From assembly GCA_041908845.1 (NCBI GenBank), contig JAYREN010000011.1:1-34008 (forward strand): a DNA stretch of 34,008 nt. The letters run 5' to 3'. The notes under the pieces were generated by a model, which saw only the letters and a program-made list of their open reading frames with translations, did no database searches and had not been told where the DNA came from. Made by a program: the position numbers and the translations under genes. Shown piece by piece: positions 18,897-27,802 of the stretch. Every line of letters begins with the position of its first letter. The first letter of the stretch is position 1. Source of the DNA: JAYREN01 sp041908845 (GTDB lineage Bacteria; Acidobacteriota; Holophagae; Holophagales; Holophagaceae).

Positions 18897-20785
18897 CCCC
18901 TCAACAGCCTTTCAAAATTCCAGCCCTTCCCCATTTCGATGGACCCGCAGACCTCTTCGTGAGGCTTGGGCAGTGGGTTTGGAAGACCTGTCTCTTGCCA
19001 TTCTGGATCGATCCCAAAGGCTGGCCGCTCTTCTGCTGGATCCTGCCTTATCTGTCCGTCTGTCTGTTGCTCTTCTTCCTATGGCGGCGCTGGGCGGGCG
19101 TGAGCTCGGCCTACCGGAGCCCCCGCTTCTTCAACGTGGTGCATGGACGGCTCTGGGCGCCGCTGCTGGTTCTCTGCCTCTGGGGAACGCTCTTCTTCGG
19201 CTCACCACTCCTCGCTGTGAAATGGGGGCCGAGCTGGCGGCCGAGTAGCTGGCTTTGCATGTCGCCGCGAAATGCCTTCATCACGTTTGCCGTGGGATTC
19301 CTGCTCGGCCCTGTGCCGTTGGCCTTTCTGCTGATCCGGCTGATTCGGAGCACCGTCCACACCGGAATTCACGGCGAGGCGGCATGGGCGGCGCGAAATG
19401 AGGTGCGCACCTCGCCTTCCTGGCCCTGGCTCATCCCCATCCGGGTTCACTTCCGAGGCATCCGTCGCCCATGGATCGGTGGGGGCGGGTTGGTAGCTCT
19501 GGCACCCTCGCGGGAAGTCACTCGGCGGCACATTCTCTTGCGAGGTGGAACCGGCAGCGGCAAGGGCTTCTTCATCTTCGGCCACATCCTGGCGACGGCC
19601 CGCCATGCGGTGATCTACCAGGACGTGAAGGCTGAATGTCCCGCACTGGATCACCTCCGAGCCGTGACCGGCAAGGATCCGATTCGATGGGGCGCGGCGG
19701 CGTCCGGGGGCTGGCCTTCCCTTCGCTGGAACCCGCTGGAGGAATGTCGCCAGGATCCGAACCCCATGGATGCCTTTGAGGCTCTGGCGGCGGTGCTGAT
19801 CGCCGGTGATGACAAGGATTGGGTGCCTCAGTTGGCGCGGCCCATCCTGGCTTGGGTGTTGGCCTCCAATCGGTACGAGACCTTGGCGGCCCTGGCGGAT
19901 GATTTCACGGCCCGAGGGGTGGAAACCGTGCTCAAGGATGCGGAACTTCCCGAAGGACTGCTCCAGAGCCTCGAAGGCAAGAACGTGAAGGAATACATCG
20001 GCACCACCATCTTTTCCCATCTCGCACCCTTCCGAAGTGGATGGGGCCGAGACGTAACCACCGGCCACGATTTCAGCCTTTCCGAGATCATCCAGCGCGG
20101 CGGATACGTGCTTTCCGCCGAGACAGAACCCTCCCGCCGTGCGCCCCTCACCGTGTTCTGGCGGATGCTCTTCCGCATGATGCTTCGCACCCAGGAGCCT
20201 ATGGATTTGACCCTGCTCATGGATGAGGGCTTGGCCTGCGGCAAGATCCCCAACTTCGCCGATGCCCTGAACACCCTTCGCAGCAAAGGTGTGAGTATTG
20301 TCTTTGCCATTCAGAACACCGCAGGCCTCAAGGATATATACGGCCCCCAGGGTGGTCCCGCTGTGGAGGAGGCCTTCACCAACCGCATCACGCTTCTGAA
20401 CGGCCTGAACGCCGAGGACGCGGAGACCCTATCGAAGCGTCTTGGATGCTATACCCGCGTGAGAAAGCAGCAGCACGGGACACCGACCCATGATCGGGCC
20501 GAGCTGATGCCTATGGAGGAGGCTTTGAGGCGCGGAGCGGGGGAGCAGGACCGATGGGCCGTGTTCGAGCTGGTGGGAGCCACGGTGAGCAAACGCCCCA
20601 TCATGGCGAGACTGGTCCCCTCCGCGCTGGTGGCTCGAAAACCGGAGCCCATGGAGATTCCGTCGCGCCAAGTCAGCCTCTCAGTCATTCAACCTGCGAC
20701 TGGAAACGCGGATTCGGAGCTACCGAAAAGCCCTTCTGCTGGACTACAGGCCGATCCAATCCCAGAGGAACTCAGCGGCTTCTGA
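18893..20785 (+). CDS. Type IV coupling protein, VirD4/TraD family
   Basis: A 630-aa inner-membrane ATPase linking the relaxase-DNA complex to a conjugation channel. Three hydrophobic segments lie in the first 165 residues (about 40-65, 85-105 and 122-146). The ATPase domain has Walker A GGTGSGKG near residues 218-225 and Walker B TLLMDEG near residue 440. The conserved I-V-F-A-I-Q-N-T-A-G-L segment of the TraG/TraD family follows, then F-T-N-R-I near 498. It overlaps the relaxase stop by four bases, so the two are made together. No other transfer genes follow, which marks the element as mobilizable rather than self-transmissible. Confidence 0.85.
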   Translation: MTPQQPFKIPALPHFDGPADLFVRLGQWVWKTCLLPFWIDPKGWPLFCWILPYLSVCLLLFFLWRRWAGVSSAYRSPRFFNVVHGRLWAPLLVLCLWGTLFFGSPLLAVKWGPSWRPSSWLCMSPRNAFITFAVGFLLGPVPLAFLLIRLIRSTVHTGIHGEAAWAARNEVRTSPSWPWLIPIRVHFRGIRRPWIGGGGLVALAPSREVTRRHILLRGGTGSGKGFFIFGHILATARHAVIYQDVKAECPALDHLRAVTGKDPIRWGAAASGGWPSLRWNPLEECRQDPNPMDAFEALAAVLIAGDDKDWVPQLARPILAWVLASNRYETLAALADDFTARGVETVLKDAELPEGLLQSLEGKNVKEYIGTTIFSHLAPFRSGWGRDVTTGHDFSLSEIIQRGGYVLSAETEPSRRAPLTVFWRMLFRMMLRTQEPMDLTLLMDEGLACGKIPNFADALNTLRSKGVSIVFAIQNTAGLKDIYGPQGGPAVEEAFTNRITLLNGLNAEDAETLSKRLGCYTRVRKQQHGTPTHDRAELMPMEEALRRGAGEQDRWAVFELVGATVSKRPIMARLVPSALVARKPEPMEIPSRQVSLSVIQPATGNADSELPKSPSAGLQADPIPEELSGF

Positions 20786-20835
20786 ATTCCCATCCTCATG
20801 TCTGGATGTGTCCTGACGGAACGGCTAACAGAGGG

Positions 20836-20869
20836 AAGGGCATGGGGGCCACGGCTTCCGTGCCCTTTT
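20836..20869 (+). terminator. Candidate terminator after the mobilization operon
   Basis: AAGGGCA (20836-20842) pairs with TGCCCTT (20861-20867), and an inner CACGG/CCGTG pair offers an alternative hairpin. A short T4 stretch follows. It lies 50 bases after the coupling-protein stop. The rest of the 230-base gap before the RadC-like gene holds repeated CCCGGTTC/CCGGTCC words but no gene that I can support. Confidence 0.4.
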
Positions 20870-21019
20870 CCGGTTCAGGCACTGCCGGTTGTCCTGATCC
20901 CGCGCCACGGCGGGCCTACCCGCTCTCTACCCGGTTCCCGGTTCGTTCCCGGTCCGGCCCTGGGGAGCGGGGGACCCCGGCGTTTTCGTGCCCCGACCCG
21001 GTGGGCACGGAGAAACGCC

Positions 21020-21718
21020 ATGACCCCTTCCAGCCTTCCTCTCTTCGAACAGCCTTCCCTTCAGGGATCCTCATCACCCAAATCCTTCACCATCGCCGAA
21101 AGCGTCGCCCTCTACGGTCCCGAGTCCCTGTCCGATGCCCAGATCATCCAGGCCATGCTGCACCGCGCTCGTCCCGGTCGCGCCGAGAAGATCCTTCTTC
21201 AGGCCGAGAGCTTGGGTCACCTGGTGACCATGGGGCCGTCTGAGCTTCAGGCCCTGGGGCTCACCAAGGCCGAGATGGCCCGTTTTGCCGTCCTCCAGGA
21301 AGTGCAACGTCGCTCTACCCACAGCTTTGAGCACCCCCGCATCACCTCCCCCCGTTCAGCTGGAACCTACCTCCTACCCAAGGCCTCAGGCTGGACCGAG
21401 GAGCGTTTCGGGATGCTGGCCCTCAACGCCAAGGGCGATCTCATCGCCGACCGAATCCTGGCTCATGGAACCGCCACCGCCTGTCTCATCAGCCCTCGGG
21501 AATTCTTCCGGGAAGCCCTCCGATATGGCGCCACCTCTGCCCTGGCTTGGCATAACCACCCTTCTGGAGATCCCACGCCATCCCGTGAGGATTGCGCCCT
21601 CACCAACCGCCTTCGCGCCGCAGGCGAGAGCCTGGGGGTTCCCCTTGCCGATCATGTGGTCGTAGGCCGCGACTCCTGGCACAGCTTCCGCGCATCCGAG
21701 GGATGGGATCGAAGCTGA
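21020..21718 (+). CDS. RadC-family JAB/MPN-domain protein
   Basis: A 232-aa protein. An N-terminal helix-hairpin-helix-like part (TMGPSELQALGLTKAEMARF) precedes the RadC JAMM domain with the metal motif W-H-N-H-P-S-G-D-P-T-P-S-R-E-D: His178, His180 and Asp191. RadC-like proteins are frequent on genomic islands and plasmids. Despite the name, a DNA-repair role is not established, and a protease-type JAMM activity is only inferred from the motif. ATG 21020 was picked because GGAG lies in front and the open frame upstream reads like untranslated sequence. It stands between the mobilization operon and the restriction-modification operon. It is GC-rich like the mobilization genes. Confidence 0.85.
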   Translation: MTPSSLPLFEQPSLQGSSSPKSFTIAESVALYGPESLSDAQIIQAMLHRARPGRAEKILLQAESLGHLVTMGPSELQALGLTKAEMARFAVLQEVQRRSTHSFEHPRITSPRSAGTYLLPKASGWTEERFGMLALNAKGDLIADRILAHGTATACLISPREFFREALRYGATSALAWHNHPSGDPTPSREDCALTNRLRAAGESLGVPLADHVVVGRDSWHSFRASEGWDRS

Positions 21719-21840
21719 ATCGTCTCTCTTGCATATCCGCTCACATGCAGGGCCATTCGCAGAAATTCGCACTTGGAACGGGTGAATGCTGCCCATCTTG
21801 TCCAACGTGGCGAATAATGAAATGAACACTTGGAGCCATC

Positions 21841-24564
21841 ATGGCCTTGCATCCCCAATTCCCGGCCTCGCCCTATGCACCGATGGTTCCCGAACATCGG
21901 TGGTTCCCGGCGGACGAGACCCTTCGGGATACAGCGTACGAGAAGCTGCTTCCGCCTTTGGTGGCGAAGCTGCGGGATGAGATCCAGGACTGGAGGGCCA
22001 ATGGCTATGCCGGGGCTTCCGCCACGACGAGGGCGCTTCTTCAGTGGTGGTTTGACACGGACCATTTGCTGGAAAAAGCCGATGGAACCCTGAGCCCCTT
22101 CCGCTACTACTTCGCCCAGCGGGAAGCCGTGGAAACGGCCATCTGGCTTCATGAGGTCCGACAGGCCCGCGACAAGTTCGATCTCCTCCGCTTCGATGCT
22201 TCCGGTTCTGTGTCCTCCGGCATGTTCAGCGAGGCATGGCCGCGTTATGTCCTCAAGATGGCCACTGGCGCGGGGAAGACCAAGGTGCTTTCCCTCCTCA
22301 TCGCCTGGAGCTTCTTCCACAAGCTGTACGAGGCCGATTCCGCGCTGTCCCGCAACTTCTTGGTCATCGCGCCGAACATCATCGTGCTCGACCGCCTGCG
22401 CGCGGATTTCGATGGCTTGAAGATCTTCTTCAATGACCCCGTGCTGCCCGAGAATGGGCATGGGGGCCAGAATTGGCGCGATGACTTCCAGCTCACCCTG
22501 CATATCCAGGACGATGTGCGGGTGCTCCGGGACACGGGGAACCTCTTCTTGACGAACATCCATCGCGTCTATCTGGGCGATGTTCAGGAACCCTCGCTGG
22601 AAGATGAGGATCTGCGCGACTACTTCCTGGACCCCTTCGGCCCCAAGCCCGTCGGAAAGACTACGGACAGCAGGACAGATCTAGGAGAAATCGTCCGGGA
22701 AGTGGATGAACTGGCGGTCTTCAACGATGAGGCTCACCACATCCACGACAGCCGTATGGCGTGGTTTAAGTCCATCCAGGACATCCACCACCGGATGCTC
22801 CAGAAGGAAAGCCGCCTGTCCATCCAGATCGATGTCACGGCCACGCCCAGGCACGACAACGGCGCGATCTTCGTTCAGACCGTCTCTGACTACCCGCTTG
22901 TGGAAGCCATCTACCAGAACGTGGTCAAGCATCCCATCCTTCCTGATGCCGCCAGCCGAGCGCGTCTGGAGGAGCGCAAGAGCGCCATCTTCACCGAGAA
23001 GTACGAGGACTACCTCCGCCTTGGTATTGAGGAATGGAAGAAAAGCTATGCCGAGCACGAGCCCCTAGGGAAGAAGGCCGTGCTTTTCGTGATGGTGGAT
23101 GACACCAAGAACTGCGATGAGGTGGGCGCGTACCTCGAAAAGGCCTGTCCTGAGCTCCAGGGCGGTGTCCTGGTCATCCATACCAAGAAAAACGGCGAGA
23201 TCTCCGAATCCGCCACGGGAAAGAACAAAGAAGAACTGGAAGTGCTCCGGAAGGAAGCCAACCAGATCGACACCTGGAAATCCCCTCACAAGGCCATCGT
23301 TTCCGTCCTGATGCTGAAAGAGGGCTGGGACGTGCGCAACGTGACGACCATTGTCGGATTGCGAGCCTATGCCGCGAAGTCGAACATCCTGCCCGAGCAG
23401 ACCCTGGGCCGGGGCCTGCGCCGGATGTACTTCGGCACGGACACGCGGGAAACCGTCTCCGTCATGGGCACGCCCGCCTTCATGGAATTTGTCGAGTCCA
23501 TCCAAAGCGAGGGCGTCACCTTCGAGCACGTGCCCATGGGCGCCGGGGCCACTCGCAAGGAATCCCTTGTGGTGGAAGTGGAAACCGGAAATCCCGAAAA
23601 GGATCTGGATGTCCTCGACATCACCCTTCCAAAGCTCAGTAGGCGCTTCCAGCGCGAATTCAAGGATCTGGATGCCCTCGATCCAGCAGCTTTGGGCAAC
23701 AAGAGAATCCCGCTCAAACCATTCACGCCCGAGGAAACGCGGGAAATCATCTTCAAGACCATGCTGGATTCCGAAGTCCATCACACCATCCGCCTGGATG
23801 GCTCAGGCCCAGCGGACTACCGCTCCGTGGTGGCCTTCTTCGCCCGGCAGCTCCTCAAGGAGCTTCGCCTCGTGGGGGGCTACGATATCCTCTACGGCAA
23901 GGTGAAGACCTTTGTCCGGGATCATCTCTTCGAACCTTCGCCGGTGAACCTGGAAGATCCCGTGTTGCTTCGGAACCTATCGGAGCCCGAAGCCGGGAAG
24001 ATCCTCTTCGATGGCTTCAAGGCCGCGATGAATGCCCTCACCATTCAGGACACGGGCTCCTCGCGCATCGAGGATTACCTTCGCTTGCGGGATACCCGGC
24101 CCTTCCGGACGGAAAACCGCCCCTTCTTGGCTGCTTCAAAATCCCTCTTTAACCGGATCGTCGGTGAACCCCATGCGGGCGGTTTTGAATTGAGCTTCGC
24201 GGCCTTCCTCCAGAGCGCCGGTGACGTAGCTGCCTTCGCCAAGAACTACCTGGCCGTGGGCTTCAAGCTGGACTACGTGAAGGCCGATGGGGATCTCTCC
24301 ACCTACACCCCGGATTTCCTGGCGAGAACGCAGGATGGCGTGGTCTGGATCATCGAAACCAAGGGCCGAGAAGAGCTGGATCTCCCCCAGAAGATGGCCC
24401 GCTTGCGCCAGTGGTGCGAAGACGCCACCCAGGCCAGCAAGGAAAACGGGGGCACGGTCTATCGCTTCGTGTACGTGGATCAGGAGGGGTTTGAAAAATA
24501 CACGCCGAAAACCCTTGCGGCGCTGGCAGCCAGCTTCACGGAATACCAAGAGGCCGTGAAATGA
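21841..24564 (+). CDS. res: Type III-like restriction endonuclease subunit (DEAD helicase plus PD-(D/E)XK nuclease)
   Basis: A 907-aa protein. After about 135 residues the SF2 helicase core starts: Walker A ATGAGKT at 141-147, Walker B N-D-E-A-H-H near 296, motif III V-T-A-T-P, and motif VI L-G-R-G-L-R-R near 519. A C-terminal nuclease is seen near residues 822-841, with T-P-D-F-L-A-R then W-I-I-E-T-K-G, the D...E-x-K signature. This is the layout of Res subunits that translocate or scan DNA and cut. It resembles the BPTD_3080-type family more than EcoP1 by its start and length. Ribosome site GGAG precedes the ATG. It overlaps the Bro-N gene by ATGA and is followed by the methylase, so one operon makes the whole system. 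Confidence 0.88.
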   Translation: MALHPQFPASPYAPMVPEHRWFPADETLRDTAYEKLLPPLVAKLRDEIQDWRANGYAGASATTRALLQWWFDTDHLLEKADGTLSPFRYYFAQREAVETAIWLHEVRQARDKFDLLRFDASGSVSSGMFSEAWPRYVLKMATGAGKTKVLSLLIAWSFFHKLYEADSALSRNFLVIAPNIIVLDRLRADFDGLKIFFNDPVLPENGHGGQNWRDDFQLTLHIQDDVRVLRDTGNLFLTNIHRVYLGDVQEPSLEDEDLRDYFLDPFGPKPVGKTTDSRTDLGEIVREVDELAVFNDEAHHIHDSRMAWFKSIQDIHHRMLQKESRLSIQIDVTATPRHDNGAIFVQTVSDYPLVEAIYQNVVKHPILPDAASRARLEERKSAIFTEKYEDYLRLGIEEWKKSYAEHEPLGKKAVLFVMVDDTKNCDEVGAYLEKACPELQGGVLVIHTKKNGEISESATGKNKEELEVLRKEANQIDTWKSPHKAIVSVLMLKEGWDVRNVTTIVGLRAYAAKSNILPEQTLGRGLRRMYFGTDTRETVSVMGTPAFMEFVESIQSEGVTFEHVPMGAGATRKESLVVEVETGNPEKDLDVLDITLPKLSRRFQREFKDLDALDPAALGNKRIPLKPFTPEETREIIFKTMLDSEVHHTIRLDGSGPADYRSVVAFFARQLLKELRLVGGYDILYGKVKTFVRDHLFEPSPVNLEDPVLLRNLSEPEAGKILFDGFKAAMNALTIQDTGSSRIEDYLRLRDTRPFRTENRPFLAASKSLFNRIVGEPHAGGFELSFAAFLQSAGDVAAFAKNYLAVGFKLDYVKADGDLSTYTPDFLARTQDGVVWIIETKGREELDLPQKMARLRQWCEDATQASKENGGTVYRFVYVDQEGFEKYTPKTLAALAASFTEYQEAVK

Positions 24565-25478
24565 GCGCAGAGAGTTCGAACCCCGATCATCGAATTGCCC
24601 TCTTCCAGAAGAAGGAGGTTCGCCGCGCCCTCCATGCCAACGAATGGTGGTTTGTCATCACGGATGTGATCGCCGCATTGACGGACTCGGTGAATCCTTC
24701 CGACTACCTCAAGAAGCTCCGGAAGCGTGACCTTTCGCTCGCCGAGGCCTTCCAAGGGGGGGGACAACTTGTCCCCCCCCTTGGGCTGCGATTCGAGACG
24801 CCGGGAGGACCCCAAACCCTCCAATGCTGGAACACGGAAGGCATCTTCCGCCTCATCCAGTCCATCCCCAGCCCCAAAGCCGAGCCCTTCAAGCGCTGGC
24901 TGGCAAGGGTCGGGTACGAGCGTATCCAGGAAATCGAAAACCCGGAACTGGCTTCCAAGCGCACACGGGCCATCTACAAGGCCAAGGGCTACTCGGACGA
25001 CTGGATCGAGAAACGGATGCGCGCCATCGCCATCCGAGACGAACTGACGGACGAATGGAAGAAGAGGGGCGTGAAGGAGCAACGCGAATACGCCATCCTC
25101 ACCGCAGAAATCTCCCAGGCCACCTTTGGCCTCACCCCCAGCCAGTACACGGCGCTGAAGGGCCTGGGGCGGGAGAACCTGCGGGACCACATGAACGACC
25201 TGGAGTTGATCTTCTCCATGCTGGGCGAGGCCGCAACCACTGAAATTGCTCGAAACATTGACGCCCAGGGCTTTCCCGAGAACAAGCAGGCCGCTCGTGA
25301 TGGTGGCAGCGTCGCCGGAAACGCACGGCGCGAGCTGGAGAAGAAGAGTGGCCGGAAAGTGGTCACCCGCGAGAACTACCTGGGCCTAACTCAAGCCGAG
25401 AAGAAGGCCAAGACGCTAGAAGACGGCCCTTCTTCAGCCCCAAAGCCCTCTAAGAAACCTCGATCAAGGAAACCCTGA
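24561..25478 (+). CDS. Bro-N / phage-antirepressor-like protein inside the restriction operon
   Basis: A 305-aa protein. The Bro-N domain covers about residues 10-120: R-R-A-L-H-A-N-E-W-W-F-V-I-T-D-V-I, then Y-L-K-K-L-R-K-R-D, and C-W-N-T-E-G-I-F-R-L-I-Q-S-I-P-S. This is followed by A-E-P-F-K-R-W-L-A-R-V-G-Y and a helical domain, and the C-terminus is a basic Ser/Pro/Lys tail. Bro-N proteins bind DNA and act as antirepressors or regulators in phages. Here it is translated from an overlap with res and stops two bases before mod, so it belongs to the system, perhaps as regulator. The coding sequence contains a G8...C8 perfect palindrome (24752-24784) that makes residues G-G-G-Q-L-V-P-P-L-G. Confidence 0.82.
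   Translation: MSAESSNPDHRIALFQKKEVRRALHANEWWFVITDVIAALTDSVNPSDYLKKLRKRDLSLAEAFQGGGQLVPPLGLRFETPGGPQTLQCWNTEGIFRLIQSIPSPKAEPFKRWLARVGYERIQEIENPELASKRTRAIYKAKGYSDDWIEKRMRAIAIRDELTDEWKKRGVKEQREYAILTAEISQATFGLTPSQYTALKGLGRENLRDHMNDLELIFSMLGEAATTEIARNIDAQGFPENKQAARDGGSVAGNARRELEKKSGRKVVTRENYLGLTQAEKKAKTLEDGPSSAPKPSKKPRSRKP
24752..24784. repeat. Perfect 16-bp inverted repeat with G8 and C8 runs inside the Bro-N gene
   Basis: CCAAGGGGGGGGACAA, one central C, and its exact complement. Two 8-base homopolymers in a coding sequence can slip during replication, and the palindrome can also form a very stable hairpin in the mRNA. Either could switch or lower expression of the 3' part of the operon. The reading frame is open in this copy. 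Confidence 0.85.
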
Positions 25479-25480
25479 CC

Positions 25481-27739
25481 ATGGCTCGCCCCCCACAAGA
25501 ATCCCAACGCTACGAACTCAGCGATGCCGAAAAGCGCGATCTCATTGCGCTGATTCAGGCGGGCAAGCCCCTGCCGGAAAAATACCGCTTCCTTCTCTTC
25601 GCGGACAAGCGGGAGGTGGAACTGGTGTGGAACGGCAAGACGCGGGACGTATGCACGGCCATCCTGCCCTTCCAGACCCTGGAGCATATCGACGAACCAC
25701 GGAAGGAAAAGCACGAGGAAAACCAGCTCCTCGGGTTCGATTCCCGGCAGGCCAAGGGCTGGACCAATAAGCTCATCTGGGGCGACAACAAGCTGATCCT
25801 CTCCAGCCTCAAGTCTGGCGCCCTGCGCCGCCAGATCGAGGAGGCGGGCGGTCTGAAGCTCATCTACATCGACCCGCCCTTCGACGTGGGCGCCGACTTC
25901 AGCATGGATATCGAGATCGGTGGCGAGACCTTCCACAAGGAACCCAACCTCTTGGAGCAGATCGCCTACCGGGATACCTGGGGGCGCGGTGCAGATAGCT
26001 TCATCGCCATGATCTACGAGCGCCTGATCCTCATGCGGGATCTATTGACAGAAGATGGCAGCATCTATGTTCATTGTGATTGGAGAGTGAGTAGTTGGAT
26101 CAGGCAGGTGCTTGATGAAGTTTTTGGGACTGACCGTTACCTAAACGATGTGAAGTGGAAGCGGCAGCCAGTACGTGGCGCAAAGGCAACAAGCGGCCAA
26201 TATGCCAGAAATTCCGACACGTTACTTTTGTACTCAAAATCAGATGGTTGGATTTGGAATGGTGCATACAAAGAATACGAAGAGAATTTCATAAAAACCA
26301 AATTCCGACCTGATGAAAATGGTCGCTTGTATCGTGACTGTGACCTTGGAGACTACTCCGAAGAGTCCATCGCCAATTTTGAAGCGCTCGGGAAAATCTA
26401 CATAACTTCGAGCGGAAAGAAGCGGCTCAAACGCTTTCTTGATGAGGAGAAAGGAGAATCGCTTGGCGATATGTGGACAGATATCCCGGAAGTGAATTCA
26501 ATGGCGGTCGAGCGGCTGGCTTATCCCACCCAAAAACCCGAAGCCCTCCTCGACCGCATCATCAAAGCCTCTTCCAACCCAGGCGATCTCATCGCCGATT
26601 TCTTCTGTGGTTCCGGAACTACGGCCGCCGTTGCCGAAAAGCTGGGCCGCAAGTGGATAGCCACGGACCTGGGCAAGTTCGGGATCCACACCACGCGGAA
26701 GCGGCTCATCCAGGTACAGCGGGAATTGAAGTCCTCTGGGCAGGAGTTCCGGGCCTTCGAGGTGCTGAATCTCGGGCGCTACGAGCGGCAGGCCTACCTG
26801 AATGTGGCTGGCAACCTCAGTAAAAAACGGAAAGAAGAGGCCCTGGCCCGCAAGGAACGGGAGTTCCGAGAACTGATCCTCCGGGCCTACAAGGCGCAGC
26901 CCCTGGAGAATGAGACATTCTTCCATGGCAGGAACGCGGGGCGCCTCGTGGTCGTTGGCCCCATCAATCTGCCCGTGGGCCGTCTCTTCGTGGAGGAGGT
27001 CATCACAGAATGCCGCAAGCGCGGCGCGAGCCGCGTGGATGTGCTGGCCTTCGAATTCGAGATGGGCCTCTTCCCGGCAGTGCTGGAAGAAGCACGTCAG
27101 AAGGGCATCGAGTTGGCCCCCAAGACCATCCCCCCCGAAGTCTTCGACAAGCGCGCTGTGGACAAGGGCCAGGTGCGCTTCGCGGATATCAGCTACGTGG
27201 AGGCTACGCCGCGCTATGACAAGAAACACAAGCTGAGCCTCGCTATCGAGCTGACGGATTTCTCCGTCTACCACAGCCAGGGTCTGGCGGATTCCCTGGC
27301 CGCCGAGCTGAAAGAAGGCAAGAGCGAGGTCATCTGTGAAAGTGGCCAGCTCATCAAGGTAAGTAAGGACAAGCAGGGCGTCGTCACCAGGGACGTGCTC
27401 ACCAAGCACTGGACCGATTGGGTGGACTATTGGGCCGTGGATTTCGATTACGAGAGCCGGAAAGAGATCATCAAGGTTCCCATCACCCTGGGCCTGGATG
27501 TCAACGAGGGTGGCCTGCGGCCCCTGGACGCCCTGTCCCTAGACTTCGAGGAACGCTGGACGGGCAGCTACATCTTCGAGAACCAATGGCAGAGCTTCCG
27601 CACCCGCAAGGATCGGAACCTGGAACTGACCACAGCCGTTCACACCTACGAGAAACCGGGACGCTACGTCGTGGCCGTGAAGGTGATCGATATTTTTGGA
27701 AACGACACAATGACTTTGCTACCCGTCAACATTGGGTGA
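25481..27739 (+). CDS. mod: Type III-like DNA methyltransferase (beta class, Mod)
   Basis: A 752-aa protein. Catalytic motif IV D-P-P-F at residues 130-133 comes before the SAM-binding motif I D-F-F-C-G-S-G-T-T near 373, the beta-class order of N6-adenine or N4-cytosine methylases; D-P-P-F is compatible with either. The region between (about 190-345) should recognise the target. After residue about 440 comes a large C-terminal part (L-A-R-K-E-R-E-F-R-E, then a beta-rich end with P-G-R-Y-V-V-A-V-K-V) seen in methylases paired with this Res type. Bases about 26040-26510 are visibly AT-richer than both sides, coinciding with the target-recognition part. It lies two bases after the Bro-N stop. 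Confidence 0.88.
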   Translation: MARPPQESQRYELSDAEKRDLIALIQAGKPLPEKYRFLLFADKREVELVWNGKTRDVCTAILPFQTLEHIDEPRKEKHEENQLLGFDSRQAKGWTNKLIWGDNKLILSSLKSGALRRQIEEAGGLKLIYIDPPFDVGADFSMDIEIGGETFHKEPNLLEQIAYRDTWGRGADSFIAMIYERLILMRDLLTEDGSIYVHCDWRVSSWIRQVLDEVFGTDRYLNDVKWKRQPVRGAKATSGQYARNSDTLLLYSKSDGWIWNGAYKEYEENFIKTKFRPDENGRLYRDCDLGDYSEESIANFEALGKIYITSSGKKRLKRFLDEEKGESLGDMWTDIPEVNSMAVERLAYPTQKPEALLDRIIKASSNPGDLIADFFCGSGTTAAVAEKLGRKWIATDLGKFGIHTTRKRLIQVQRELKSSGQEFRAFEVLNLGRYERQAYLNVAGNLSKKRKEEALARKEREFRELILRAYKAQPLENETFFHGRNAGRLVVVGPINLPVGRLFVEEVITECRKRGASRVDVLAFEFEMGLFPAVLEEARQKGIELAPKTIPPEVFDKRAVDKGQVRFADISYVEATPRYDKKHKLSLAIELTDFSVYHSQGLADSLAAELKEGKSEVICESGQLIKVSKDKQGVVTRDVLTKHWTDWVDYWAVDFDYESRKEIIKVPITLGLDVNEGGLRPLDALSLDFEERWTGSYIFENQWQSFRTRKDRNLELTTAVHTYEKPGRYVVAVKVIDIFGNDTMTLLPVNIG

Positions 27740-27802
27740 TCGGGCGTGATTCTCCTGACCCCTGATTACCAACTCTTGGCTTACTTGAAATAGGGGAAAC
27801 AC

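Noticed and set aside
20786..21019. N-terminal extension of the RadC-like protein through this gap
   Set aside because: The frame is open, but the extra residues are Pro/Arg/Gly noise and a ribosome site stands in front of ATG 21020; a terminator-like hairpin lies inside the gap.
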